From assembly GCF_039534975.1 (NCBI RefSeq), contig NZ_BAAAWH010000001.1, positions 2,480,001 through 2,544,000 of the forward strand: a DNA stretch of 64,000 bases. Reading direction: 5' to 3'. Below the pieces are notes generated by a model. The model was not told the origin of the DNA, did no database searches, and saw nothing but the letters and a program-made list of their open reading frames with translations. The translations under genes and the position numbers were made by a program. The DNA is from Microbacterium terregens (lineage in GTDB: Bacteria; Actinomycetota; Actinomycetes; Actinomycetales; Microbacteriaceae). Every line of letters begins with the position of its first letter. Position 1 is the first letter of the stretch. This document shows positions 55,415 through 64,000 of this stretch, piece after piece.

Positions 55415-56785
55415 ATGGATGCACTCACCGTCTCCGTCCTCGTGATCGGATGCCTCGCCGTGGGCCTGCTCGCGGGCTGGTTCGCCGGCGGCGCCCGGGT
55501 CGCCGCGCGCGCAGCCCACGGCACCGCAGAACTGCGCGCCCGCATTGCGGCCAGCGAGGCCACTCGGCAGGGGGTGCAGGCCCAGCTCGAGCACCAGCAC
55601 CTCCTTTATCGAGAGCTGGCCGCTCAGGCGCGCGCCGATCAGGCGTCGCGAGAGGAGAGGGAGCGCCGCGAGCAGGCCGTCCTGCGCGCGCTCGCGCCGG
55701 TGCACGAGACGCTGCAGTCGATGCAGACGAAGGTCGATGATCTCGAGCGCGACCGCCACGCCCAGTTCGGCTCGCTGGCCGAGCAGCTGCGGCGCGCGCA
55801 GCAGTCCGACGAGGCGCTGCGCGCCACGACCGAGTCGCTTGCCAGCGCCCTGCGCTCGGGCAGCACGCGGGGAGTCTGGGGCGAGACGCAGCTGCGGCGG
55901 GTGGTCGAGGCTGCCGGTCTCACGCGATACGTCGATTTCGACACCCAGACATCGATCACCTCGGATGCCGGGGCCGGCCGCCCCGACATGGTCATCCGTC
56001 TGCCCGGTGACAAGGCGATCGCCGTCGATGCGAAAGTGCCGCTCGATGCCTACCTCGAGGCGAGCGCGATCCCGCTGACGGCGGTCGGTGCGGAGGGCGC
56101 GCGGCGCAAGCTGCTGCTCGACAAGCACGTGAAGGCGCTGCGCGGGCACGTGGATGCGCTGGCGAAGAAGGCGTACTGGGCGGGCCTGGCCTCCAGCCCC
56201 GAGTTCGTGGTGTGCTTCGTGCCGAGTGAGTCGCTGCTGGCCGCCGCCCTGGAGGAGGATCCCTCGCTGCTGGATTACGCCTTCGGCAAGCGCGTGGCGC
56301 TGGCCTCCCCGGTGAACCTGTGGGCCGTGCTCAAGACGGTCGCGTTCACCTGGACGCAGCAGGACGTCTCGCAGGAGGCTCGCGCGCTGTTCGTCCTCGG
56401 CAACGAGCTGTACGAGCGCCTGGGCAAGCTCGCAGGTCACGCCGACGACCTGCGTCGTGCCATCGAGCGCACCGTGGACAGCTACAACCGCTTCGCCGGC
56501 TCGCTCGAGTCGCGGGTGCTCGTCACCGCGCGGCGCTTCCCCGGCATCGACCAGACCAAACTCGACGCCCTGGGTGCGCCGGTCGTCGTCGAGAAGTCAC
56601 CGCGACGGCTCCGGGCGCCGGAACTGCTGGACGGCGCGCTGGATGCCGAAGACGCTCGGGAACCGGCATCCGATGAGACACTTCTGCCGGCTGACCTCAG
56701 CGCCGACCTCGGCGAAGTGCGCGAACGCATCGCGCCCTTCGCGGACCGCGTCGGATCAGGCGCCGCCGGGAACGAAGCTCAATAG
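55415..56785 (+). CDS. rmuC: DNA recombination protein RmuC
   Basis: A 456-residue protein with an N-terminal membrane helix (about 5-24), a long coiled coil (about 40-150) and the RmuC nuclease-like core. GVWGETQLRRVVEAAGL and GRPDMVIRLPGDKAIAVDAKVPLDAY carry the PD-(D/E)xK-type Asp and Lys. RmuC limits inversion and recombination at inverted repeats in E. coli. Its 3' end overlaps a convergent small gene by 30 bp. Confidence 0.93.
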   Translation: MDALTVSVLVIGCLAVGLLAGWFAGGARVAARAAHGTAELRARIAASEATRQGVQAQLEHQHLLYRELAAQARADQASREERERREQAVLRALAPVHETLQSMQTKVDDLERDRHAQFGSLAEQLRRAQQSDEALRATTESLASALRSGSTRGVWGETQLRRVVEAAGLTRYVDFDTQTSITSDAGAGRPDMVIRLPGDKAIAVDAKVPLDAYLEASAIPLTAVGAEGARRKLLLDKHVKALRGHVDALAKKAYWAGLASSPEFVVCFVPSESLLAAALEEDPSLLDYAFGKRVALASPVNLWAVLKTVAFTWTQQDVSQEARALFVLGNELYERLGKLAGHADDLRRAIERTVDSYNRFAGSLESRVLVTARRFPGIDQTKLDALGAPVVVEKSPRRLRAPELLDGALDAEDAREPASDETLLPADLSADLGEVRERIAPFADRVGSGAAGNEAQ

Positions 56786-56965
56786 AGCGATCGCCGCAGC
56801 GGACACGGCCACGAAGGCGCCGACCATCCACCATGCCGAGACCTGATGGTCCTCGTCACGACGCACGCGGAACAGCACGTCGGGGCGCCGAGCCGGGTCA
56901 GTGGCGTTCGCCACGACGGCGATGGCGCCTGTCTGCGGCTTGGGACCGCCAACCTGTGCTGACAT
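56756..56965 (-). CDS. Hypothetical small membrane protein
   Basis: A 69-residue protein with a cytoplasmic N-terminus of about 45 residues (PQTGAIAVVANATDPARRPDVLFRVRRDEDHQ) and one C-terminal helix (WWMVGAFVAVSAAAIALLSFV). It resembles tail-anchored actinobacterial proteins of unknown role. It overlaps the end of rmuC antiparallel by 30 bp. The ATG chosen avoids a non-conserved-looking upstream extension. Confidence 0.65.
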   Translation of the reverse strand: MSAQVGGPKPQTGAIAVVANATDPARRPDVLFRVRRDEDHQVSAWWMVGAFVAVSAAAIALLSFVPGGA

Positions 56966-57162
56966 CGTCAACCCCCTAGTGTCTGAGTACACGCATGCGT
57001 CCTCGTTGACACCTGTTCGATTCTGCCAGAGATCGTCCGCAACCGGCATCACGACTGCGTCACATATGCAACAGCGGTCCCACGCAGAACGTCTGTCCCA
57101 CGCTTCGGAACCGGCGGCCGGACTGCGCCCCGGGCAGCCGGCTCATCAGGCGGATGCCGGAG

Positions 57163-58152
57163 CTACAGCCACTTCGAGGTGAGATGCTCCGAGACGATGC
57201 GGCGAAGAGTGCCCGAGGTACCGCGCAGCACGACGCTCTCGCTGTAGACGTAGTCGCCCTCGCGACTGACGCCCGCGACGAGCTGGCCGTCGGTGACGCC
57301 GGTGGCCACGAAGATCGTGTTCCGACCGGTGACGAGCTCATCCGCTTCGTACACGTAGCCGTCGGTCTTCAGACCGTGGTCGGCGCCCTTCTGCTTCTCA
57401 TCGTCATCGCGCGGCCAGAGGATCCCCTGGATGTGCCCGCCCAGCGCCTTGATCGCGCAGGCGGTGACGATTCCCTCGGGGCTGCCGCCGACGCCCACGC
57501 ACATGTCGGTGCGGGCGTTGTGACGCGCGGCGTTGATGCCGCCGGCGACGTCGCCATCGGACATCAGGCGGGTACCTGCCCCGGCTGCGCGGATGTCGGC
57601 GATCAGCTGCTCGTGGCGCGGCCGGTTCAGCACCGACACGACCATTTCATCCACCGGCTTGCCGAGCGCCTTGGACAGCAGTCGGATGTTCTCGCCGATC
57701 GGCAGCCGGATGTCGACCACACCGACGCCGGCGGGCCCAGTGACCAGCTTGTCCATGTAGAACACCGTCGAGGCGTCCAGCATGGTCCCCCGGTCGGACA
57801 CGGCGATCACCGAAAGCGCGTTCTGACGGCCGGCGGCGGTCAGCGAGGTGCCGTCGATCGGATCCACCGCCACGTCGCACTGCGGGCCGCGGCCGTTGCC
57901 CACCTTCTCGCCGTTGAACAGCATCGGCGCTTCGTCCTTCTCGCCCTCGCCGATGACGATCGTCCCGTCGAAGTTCACCGTCGTCAAGAAGGCGCGCATC
58001 GCATCGACGGCCGCGCCATCCGCCGCCAATTTGTCACCTCGTCCGATGAACGGCACAGCGCGGATCGCGGCCGCCTCGGTGGCGCGCACCAGCTCCAGCG
58101 CGAGGTTTCGGTCGGGATGCAGCGGACTCATGTCGGCGGTAAGGCTCACCAT
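57163..58152 (-). CDS. glpX: Fructose-1,6-bisphosphatase class II
   Basis: A 329-residue GlpX-type phosphatase for gluconeogenesis. TIVIGEGEKDEAPMLFNGEKVG, VAVDPIDGTSLTAAG and MCVGVGGSPEGIVTACAIKALGG are the metal- and substrate-binding signatures. GlpX is the main FBPase in actinobacteria. A TAGGCT box ends 6 nt before the ATG, so a leaderless mRNA is likely. It is divergent from fba across 182 bp; the pair makes and consumes fructose-1,6-bisphosphate. Confidence 0.96.
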   Translation of the reverse strand: MVSLTADMSPLHPDRNLALELVRATEAAAIRAVPFIGRGDKLAADGAAVDAMRAFLTTVNFDGTIVIGEGEKDEAPMLFNGEKVGNGRGPQCDVAVDPIDGTSLTAAGRQNALSVIAVSDRGTMLDASTVFYMDKLVTGPAGVGVVDIRLPIGENIRLLSKALGKPVDEMVVSVLNRPRHEQLIADIRAAGAGTRLMSDGDVAGGINAARHNARTDMCVGVGGSPEGIVTACAIKALGGHIQGILWPRDDDEKQKGADHGLKTDGYVYEADELVTGRNTIFVATGVTDGQLVAGVSREGDYVYSESVVLRGTSGTLRRIVSEHLTSKWL

Positions 58153-58334
58153 GTTCTCAGCCTAACCAGCGGGCCGCCCGCCGACCGGGCCAGCGGGGCC
58201 CGGCGGCGCGAAGGAATCGCGATTCTTGCGCGCCTGGCATGGGTCGCCCCCCGGGACCGGGGTCGGGCCCTCAGTTCTCCACACACGCTTCGATAGAGTG
58301 ACGGGGTACCCCCGCACACGAGCAAGGAGCTGTC

Positions 58335-59363
<1,029 letters not shown>

Positions 59364-59378
59364 CCCGAACCGCGCGGT

Positions 59379-59927
59379 CTACGCCGGGTCGAGATACTCG
59401 TCGAGCAGGCCCGGCGCACCGTCGGGACGGGATACCACCTCGATCGGGTCGCCCGCCTGGACGAAGCCGTTGCGCAGCACGCGCAGGTAGGGACCGAGGC
59501 GGCGCTCGGCCGAGAACCGCTTGACCCATCCGCGCTGGTCGTCTCCACCGACCCAGCGCGCGAAAGTCTGGCACGGCGTTCGGGGCATGGTCACCTCGAC
59601 GGTGACGGTGTCGCCGATGCGCCATACCTCGCCGATGCGGGCGGCGTTCACGTCGATGCCTTCGGTGCGCAGGTTCTCACCGAAGAAACCGGACGGAAGG
59701 TCGCGGCCGAGCTCACCCGCCCAGAACGCGGCATCCTCCTGGGCGTACGCGTAGAGGGCCTTGTCGAGCCCGCCGTGGTGCTTGCGGTCGGCTTGGACGT
59801 CGGCGCGCACGCCGTAGCGACCGATCCGGACGCGGCCTTCCACGGGCCGTTTGTCGATCGCCGTCACCCCGTTTCCCCGGTCGGGACGCAGCTGATGGAC
59901 GACGCAGACGGCGACGAGGCGAGGCAT
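59379..59927 (-). CDS. MOSC domain protein (YiiM-like)
   Basis: A 182-residue MOSC domain protein. VRADVQADRKHHGGLDKALYAYA and FGENLRTEGID are typical, and the conserved Cys thought to bind the molybdenum-cofactor sulfur or substrate is in MPRTPCQTFARWVGG (about 120). YiiM-type proteins reduce hydroxylamino compounds; substrate here is unknown. A TAGGAT box lies 6 nt before the ATG, another leaderless-type start. Confidence 0.9.
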   Translation of the reverse strand: MPRLVAVCVVHQLRPDRGNGVTAIDKRPVEGRVRIGRYGVRADVQADRKHHGGLDKALYAYAQEDAAFWAGELGRDLPSGFFGENLRTEGIDVNAARIGEVWRIGDTVTVEVTMPRTPCQTFARWVGGDDQRGWVKRFSAERRLGPYLRVLRNGFVQAGDPIEVVSRPDGAPGLLDEYLDPA

Positions 59928-60046
59928 CCGGTCATCCTAGGCGACCCGACGCGCACCGCATGCGGCGCTCCGCCGTCACTTCTCGCGAGAAGCGGCCTCG
60001 CGGAACCGCAGATCGCGACTGCGGAGCGATCGGACGGGCGCGCGCC

Positions 60047-60700
60047 TCAGCGCGCGGTGTCGAGGATGGCGTTCCACACGGTCGGATCCGACACGATGGG
60101 GACCATCAGCAGAATGCCGCTGACGAAGGTGAAGACGATCCCCGCGACCAGCGGTATCCACCAGGTGACCCGGCCTCGCCGCAGGCTGCGCCACGACAGG
60201 TACGCGGTCGCGAGCCAGCCGATGGCCAGCAGGAGCGCGGCCGCCAGGCCCCACGGGCGTCCCGCCGCCGGGTCGGAGAGCTGGGCGTCCACGCCGAGGA
60301 GGCTGAAGACCGTCCCGACGTACGATTCGTAGTTGATCATGCCGGGGATGCCGGTGACGACGTTGACCAGACCGTAGACGAGCAGGGCGATCGTGGCGAC
60401 ACGGTCCACGAACCGGCCCCTCCGGATCGGCGCCTCGTCTTTCACGGCCGCAGCCACCGCGGTGCCCGCGGGAGCGCCATGCAGAGCGTCCGGATCCTGG
60501 CCGGTGTCCAGCAGCCGCGTCAGGTCGGGCTGCTGGATGCGCGCGCGCTGCTCCTCGGGGGTGGCGTACTCGCCATATTGCGGCCTGGGCCGCAATTCTT
60601 CGGTGCCGTGCGGCCTGGGCCGCAATTCTTCGGTGCCGTGCGGCCTGGGCCGCAATTCTTCGGTGCCGTGCGAGGCGGTGCGATCGACGGGGTCGCTCAT
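60047..60700 (-). CDS. Membrane protein with N-terminal decapeptide tandem repeat
   Basis: A 217-residue protein with a cytoplasmic N-terminus containing three perfect copies of the decapeptide [10 protein letters not shown] (about residues 11-40), a soluble stretch, then four hydrophobic helices (about 100-120, 125-140, 150-170, 185-205). Family uncertain (possibly DUF6264). Its ATG overlaps the ispH stop (ATGA), so it is co-translated with ispH. The repeat is encoded by three identical 30-bp units. Confidence 0.78.
   Translation of the reverse strand: MSDPVDRTASHGTEELRPRPHGTEELRPRPHGTEELRPRPQYGEYATPEEQRARIQQPDLTRLLDTGQDPDALHGAPAGTAVAAAVKDEAPIRRGRFVDRVATIALLVYGLVNVVTGIPGMINYESYVGTVFSLLGVDAQLSDPAAGRPWGLAAALLLAIGWLATAYLSWRSLRRGRVTWWIPLVAGIVFTFVSGILLMVPIVSDPTVWNAILDTAR
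60581..60670. repeat. Three perfect 30-bp tandem repeats within a coding region
   Basis: The unit (starting CGGCCTGGGCCGCAATTCTT on the plus strand) is repeated three times with no mismatch and no spacer at 60581-60610, 60611-60640 and 60641-60670. Unit length is a multiple of three, so copy-number change would keep the frame. Each unit also contains the palindrome GGCCTGGGCC-like core. Confidence 0.97.
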
Positions 60701-61758
60701 GTGGTCACCCGCCCGCCGAGGGCTCGCGCGTCGCGCTGCCCTTCGGCATCGTGTCGCAGCTCCTTGGGGAGGGAGAACAACAGGTCCTCCTCGGCCGTCT
60801 TGACCTCCTGCACATCGCGGTAGCCGGCATCCGAGAGGTCGGCGAGGACTTCCTGCACCAGCACTTCGGGCACGGAAGCGCCGCTGGTGACGCCCACCGT
60901 GGCCACGCCGTCGAGCCACTCCTGCTGCAGCTCATGGGAATAGTCCACGCGGTATGCGGCTTTCGCGCCGTATTCGAGGGCGACTTCGACCAGACGCACG
61001 CTGTTGGAGGAGTTCGCGGATCCGACGACGATCACCAGATCGGCGCCCGGGGCCACCTTCTTGATGGCCACCTGGCGGTTCTGGGTCGCGTAGCAGATGT
61101 CGTCCGATGGCGGATCCTGCAGATGCGGGAAACGCACGCGCAATCGCCGCACCGTCTCCATCGTCTCGTCGACCGAGAGCGTCGTCTGCGACAGCCACAC
61201 GACCTTCGTCGGGTCGCGCACGAGAACGGTGTCGGCGTGATCGGGAGAGTTCACGATCGTGACGTGGTCGGGCGCCTCACCGGCGGTGCCCTCGACCTCT
61301 TCGTGTCCCTCGTGGCCGATGAGGAGGATCTCGAAGTCGTCGCGGGCGAATCTGACGGCCTCGCGATGGACCTTCGTCACCAGGGGGCAGGTCGCGTCGA
61401 TGGCCTGGAGCTGACGATCGGCGGCCTCGGCGACGACGGCCGGCGAGACACCGTGCGCGCTGAAGACGACGTGGGCGCCTTCGGGAACCTCATCGACCTC
61501 GTCGACGAAGATGGCCCCGGCCGCCTCGAGCTCGGTCACCACGTGGATGTTGTGGACGATCTGCTTGCGCACGTACACGGGCGCGCCGAAGCGCTCCAGA
61601 GCCTTCTCGACCGCGACGATGGCGCGGTCGACTCCGGCGCAATAGCCGCGGGGGGCGGCGAGCAGGACCCTCTTCTGTCCGGGGACGGGGATATCCTGGA
61701 GGCGCTCGCGCCGCCGCGGAACGCGGGGGACGGGCATGCGGACAAGCGGTGTGCTCAC
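60697..61758 (-). CDS. ispH: 4-Hydroxy-3-methylbut-2-enyl diphosphate reductase
   Basis: A 353-residue [4Fe-4S] enzyme for the last step of the MEP isoprenoid pathway. Cluster cysteines are in [13 protein letters not shown] (about 37), [11 protein letters not shown] (about 129) and [11 protein letters not shown] (about 218); VFSAHGVSP and VGSANSSNS are substrate loops. A TAGACT box ends 6 nt before the GTG start, in the same GTAGACTCGAGG context as dapE. It is divergent from xseA. Confidence 0.96.
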   Translation of the reverse strand: MSTPLVRMPVPRVPRRRERLQDIPVPGQKRVLLAAPRGYCAGVDRAIVAVEKALERFGAPVYVRKQIVHNIHVVTELEAAGAIFVDEVDEVPEGAHVVFSAHGVSPAVVAEAADRQLQAIDATCPLVTKVHREAVRFARDDFEILLIGHEGHEEVEGTAGEAPDHVTIVNSPDHADTVLVRDPTKVVWLSQTTLSVDETMETVRRLRVRFPHLQDPPSDDICYATQNRQVAIKKVAPGADLVIVVGSANSSNSVRLVEVALEYGAKAAYRVDYSHELQQEWLDGVATVGVTSGASVPEVLVQEVLADLSDAGYRDVQEVKTAEEDLLFSLPKELRHDAEGQRDARALGGRVTT

Positions 61759-61854
61759 GCCTCGAGTCTACGGGGACGGCCCTGTGGGACGGCCGTGCAC
61801 CCGGGACTCGCCGAGGCAGCAGAGCGCAGGCTCCGCTCGATATGAAAGGTCCGG

Positions 61855-63129
61855 ATGACGACGTTCCAGGCTGCCCCCGTCCCCGGCGAGGCCCCGCCGC
61901 CCGACTCGGTGCGCCCGCGTGAGTCCACGGCCGATGCCCCTACCTCCGTCGCACGCCTCAACGACACCATCCGCGGGTTCATCGAAACCTGGGGGTCGGT
62001 CTGGGTCGAGGGCGAGATCACGTCATGGAACGTGCGCACGGGCAACGTCTTCGGCCGCATGAAGGATCTCGCGACGGATGCCACGATCTCGTTCCGCATC
62101 TGGTCCAGCACCCGGCAACGCCTGCCCGCGGATCTCGCGGTCGGCGATCATGTCATCGCGTGCGTCAAGGCCGACTACTTCACCAAGACCGGTGACTTCA
62201 GCTTCTCGGTGTCCTCCATGCGGCACGTCGGACTCGGCGATCAGCTCGAGAAGCTGGAGCGTCTGCGCGCGAAGCTGCGCGCCGAGGGGCTCTTCGACCG
62301 CGCGCGCAAGAAGCCCATCCCCTTCCTCCCCCATGTCATCGGGCTCATCACCGGTGAGAAATCCGATGCCGAGAAGGACGTCCGCCACAACGCGGAGATG
62401 CGCTGGCCGCAGGTGCGCTTCCGCATGGCGTACGCCGCCGTCCAGGGTGACCGGTGCGTTCCGGAGACGATCGGGGCACTGAAGGCCCTGGATGCCGACC
62501 CCACCGTCGACGTCATCGTCATCGCGCGCGGAGGAGGCGATCCGCAGCACCTCCTCGGCTTCAGCGACGAGCGCCTGCTGCGCGCGGTTGCCGCGGCATC
62601 CACCCCTGTCGTCAGTGCGATCGGGCACGAGAACGATCACCCGCTGCTGGACGATGTCGCCGACCTGCGCGCCAGCACGCCGACCGATGCCGCCAAGCGC
62701 ATCGTGCCGGACGTCGTCGAGCAGCGTGCCGCAGTCGCCCAGCTGCGCTCGCGGCTGACGATGCGGCTGTCGCAGCGCGTCGGTCATGACATCGCGCAGC
62801 TCGAGCAGCTGCGCTCCCGCCCCGTGCTGCGCGCCCCCGAGTCGATGATCGACGCCCGCTCCCAGCACCTGTGGCTGCTGGTAAGCCGCGGCCGCGACAC
62901 CCTCGACCGACGACTCGAGGCGCAGGCGCGCCGGGCCGCCGAGTTGCGCGCCGCACTGCGCACGCTGTCACCGGCATCCACGCTCGCTCGCGGCTACGCG
63001 ATCGCACACCTCACGGACGGCGTGATCGTCCGCGACGCGGCACAGGCGCAGCCGGGTGTCCCGGTGCTGGTCACGGTGGGGCGTGGCTCGTTCGCCGCAC
63101 GCTCCGAAGGGCCGGTCGAGGAGCCCTAG
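61855..63129 (+). CDS. xseA: Exonuclease VII large subunit
   Basis: A 424-residue protein with an N-terminal OB-fold ([26 protein letters not shown]), a catalytic domain ([81 protein letters not shown]) and a coiled-coil C-terminal half. It degrades single-stranded DNA with XseB. AAAGG lies 6 nt before the ATG. xseB follows after 52 bp. Confidence 0.96.
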   Translation: MTTFQAAPVPGEAPPPDSVRPRESTADAPTSVARLNDTIRGFIETWGSVWVEGEITSWNVRTGNVFGRMKDLATDATISFRIWSSTRQRLPADLAVGDHVIACVKADYFTKTGDFSFSVSSMRHVGLGDQLEKLERLRAKLRAEGLFDRARKKPIPFLPHVIGLITGEKSDAEKDVRHNAEMRWPQVRFRMAYAAVQGDRCVPETIGALKALDADPTVDVIVIARGGGDPQHLLGFSDERLLRAVAAASTPVVSAIGHENDHPLLDDVADLRASTPTDAAKRIVPDVVEQRAAVAQLRSRLTMRLSQRVGHDIAQLEQLRSRPVLRAPESMIDARSQHLWLLVSRGRDTLDRRLEAQARRAAELRAALRTLSPASTLARGYAIAHLTDGVIVRDAAQAQPGVPVLVTVGRGSFAARSEGPVEEP

Positions 63130-63181
63130 CCCGGTCGGCACTCAGCGAGCACCGCCCCGGCCCGACTCTAAGATGGAGACC

Positions 63182-63418
63182 ATGAACGCACCGAGCGAAG
63201 GCATCGCCGACGTCGCGAGCCTCACGTTCGAGCAGGCACGCGACGAACTTGTGCGCGTCGTCGCCGAACTCGAGCAGGGCGCTCCGACGCTCGAGCATTC
63301 GCTGGCGCTGTGGGAGCGCGGCGAGGCCCTCGCGGCACGCTGTGAGGAGTGGCTCCTGGGCGCGAAGCGCCGGCTGGAGGCGGCCCGATCGACAGGCCCC
63401 GCCGAGGCAGACTCCTGA
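63182..63418 (+). CDS. xseB: Exonuclease VII small subunit
   Basis: A 78-residue helical protein with the XseB signature [45 protein letters not shown]. Several XseB chains pack on the XseA coiled coil. An ATG three codons earlier is possible; the second ATG follows GGAGACC. It lies 13 bp before the DUF4245 gene, which is likely in the same operon. Confidence 0.93.
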   Translation: MNAPSEGIADVASLTFEQARDELVRVVAELEQGAPTLEHSLALWERGEALAARCEEWLLGAKRRLEAARSTGPAEADS

Positions 63419-63431
63419 TGGGGCGGCACTG

Positions 63432-64000
63432 ATGGCGCAGAACCCGAAGATCGTCGCCGAGCTCGGGCGCCCGGAAACGCCCGATGAGGCCACCGCACGC
63501 AAAGCGGAGTCATCCCGCGTGTACCGGGCGAGCCAGAACACCCGCAATCTGATCGCCGCGCTGCTGGCCACCCTCGCCGTCGTCGTCATCATCATCTTCG
63601 CCGTTCCCCGCGGCGAGCGGCCCCCGGCCGAACCGATCGACGTCGCGGCGATCGCGCAGAACATTGAATCGGCAGAGGGCCGCACCGTGATCGTCCCCGA
63701 CGTGCCCGAGGAATGGCTCGTGAACCGCGCGTCCATCGAGGGCGATTCCACCGCCGCCTGGACGATCGTCTACGTTCCTGACGAGGTGTCCGGCTTCCTC
63801 CGCGTCGCGCAGGGCTTCGACGCCGATCCGGCGTGGCCGACGCGTGTGCTGAGCGGCGCCTCGGTCCAGAGCACGGTCACGATCGAGGGACTCGAGTGGG
63901 ACCGGTACAAGATCCCCGATCCTGCACGTGCCGGCAACATCTCCGCCGCGCTGAGCACTCAGGCCGGGAACGACACGATCTTGATCTACGGGTCGACCGA
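63432..64000 (+). CDS. DUF4245 family protein (3' truncated)
   Basis: The visible 189 residues have a charged cytoplasmic N-terminus, one transmembrane helix (about 40-58, NLIAALLATLAVVVIIIFAV) and an extracytoplasmic domain with WLVNRASIEGDSTAAWTIVYVP, the DUF4245 pattern. Function is unknown. The gene runs off the window edge; the family is usually about 190-210 residues, so few residues are missing. In actinobacteria it commonly follows xseB. Confidence 0.85.
   Translation, partial: MAQNPKIVAELGRPETPDEATARKAESSRVYRASQNTRNLIAALLATLAVVVIIIFAVPRGERPPAEPIDVAAIAQNIESAEGRTVIVPDVPEEWLVNRASIEGDSTAAWTIVYVPDEVSGFLRVAQGFDADPAWPTRVLSGASVQSTVTIEGLEWDRYKIPDPARAGNISAALSTQAGNDTILIYGST

Noticed and set aside
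58260..58334. Leaderless promoter for fba
   Set aside because: A TAGAGT hexamer is present about 37 nt upstream, but fba has a good AAGGAG ribosome-binding site, so it has a normal leader.
60581..60670. Possible CRISPR-like array
   Set aside because: The three 30-bp units are directly adjacent with no spacers and lie in frame inside a coding region; no cas gene is present.

Overview
The window is chromosomal DNA from a high-GC Gram-positive actinomycete. Gene content (DUF3117, PIG-V-type mannosyltransferase, actinobacterial DapD/DapE/DapC, NrtR-linked nadABC-nadS, TatB-like protein, class II FBPase and aldolase), GC-rich wobble use and several protein styles point to Microbacteriaceae, most likely Microbacterium or a close relative. 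That placement is inference; no 16S gene is present. I see no rRNA or intact tRNA gene, prophage, insertion sequence or CRISPR array. Both ends of the window cut genes.

Layout. 1-4 kb: Mg2+-sensing-type MgtE_N/CBS protein, DUF1003 membrane protein, Mrp ATPase, TatB-like protein, O-methyltransferase, DUF3117. 4-11 kb: mannosyltransferase, then the succinylase branch of lysine/diaminopimelate synthesis (dapE, dapD, dapC) with ppk2, gltA and a ferredoxin among them. 11-15 kb: small membrane protein, AzlCD exporter, TypA/BipA. 15-22 kb: an oligopeptide ABC importer whose ATPase gene is separated from its permeases by an antiparallel PH-domain gene. 22-24 kb: CPBP protease-like protein and an AbiEi/DUF559-like gene lying between two related inverted-repeat elements. 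24-30 kb: glycine cleavage operon gcvT-gcvH-gcvP behind a tandem glycine riboswitch, then a MarP-like membrane protease. 30-37 kb: NAD synthesis operon (nrtR-nadA-nadB-nadC-nadS) and a glycosyltransferase. 37-45 kb: ABC exporter, DUF1345 protein, MFS efflux pump, AhpD-like protein, small proteins, Nei-like glycosylase, HtrA-like protease. 45-56 kb: gdhA beside a metallophosphoesterase remnant, RidA-like protein, AI-2E-family permease, ABC-F protein, YchF, methyltransferase, DEDDh exonuclease, VOC protein with an AraC regulator. 55-64 kb: rmuC, glpX, fba, MOSC protein, ispH, xseA, xseB and a truncated DUF4245 gene.

How the genes work together. Most of the window is core metabolism: cell-wall/lysine precursors, glycine catabolism, de novo NAD, gluconeogenesis, isoprenoids and DNA repair. 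The most interesting signals are regulatory and architectural: a recurrent TAnnnT box exactly 6-8 nt before many start codons, suggesting many leaderless mRNAs; the interrupted peptide-transporter operon; a pair of GTCA-N3-TGAC palindromes around the NAD operon start; and three long-armed palindromic elements. Several enzyme-family members lack a residue usually needed for catalysis (alpha/beta hydrolase, RidA, Nudix regulator), which suggests non-catalytic roles.
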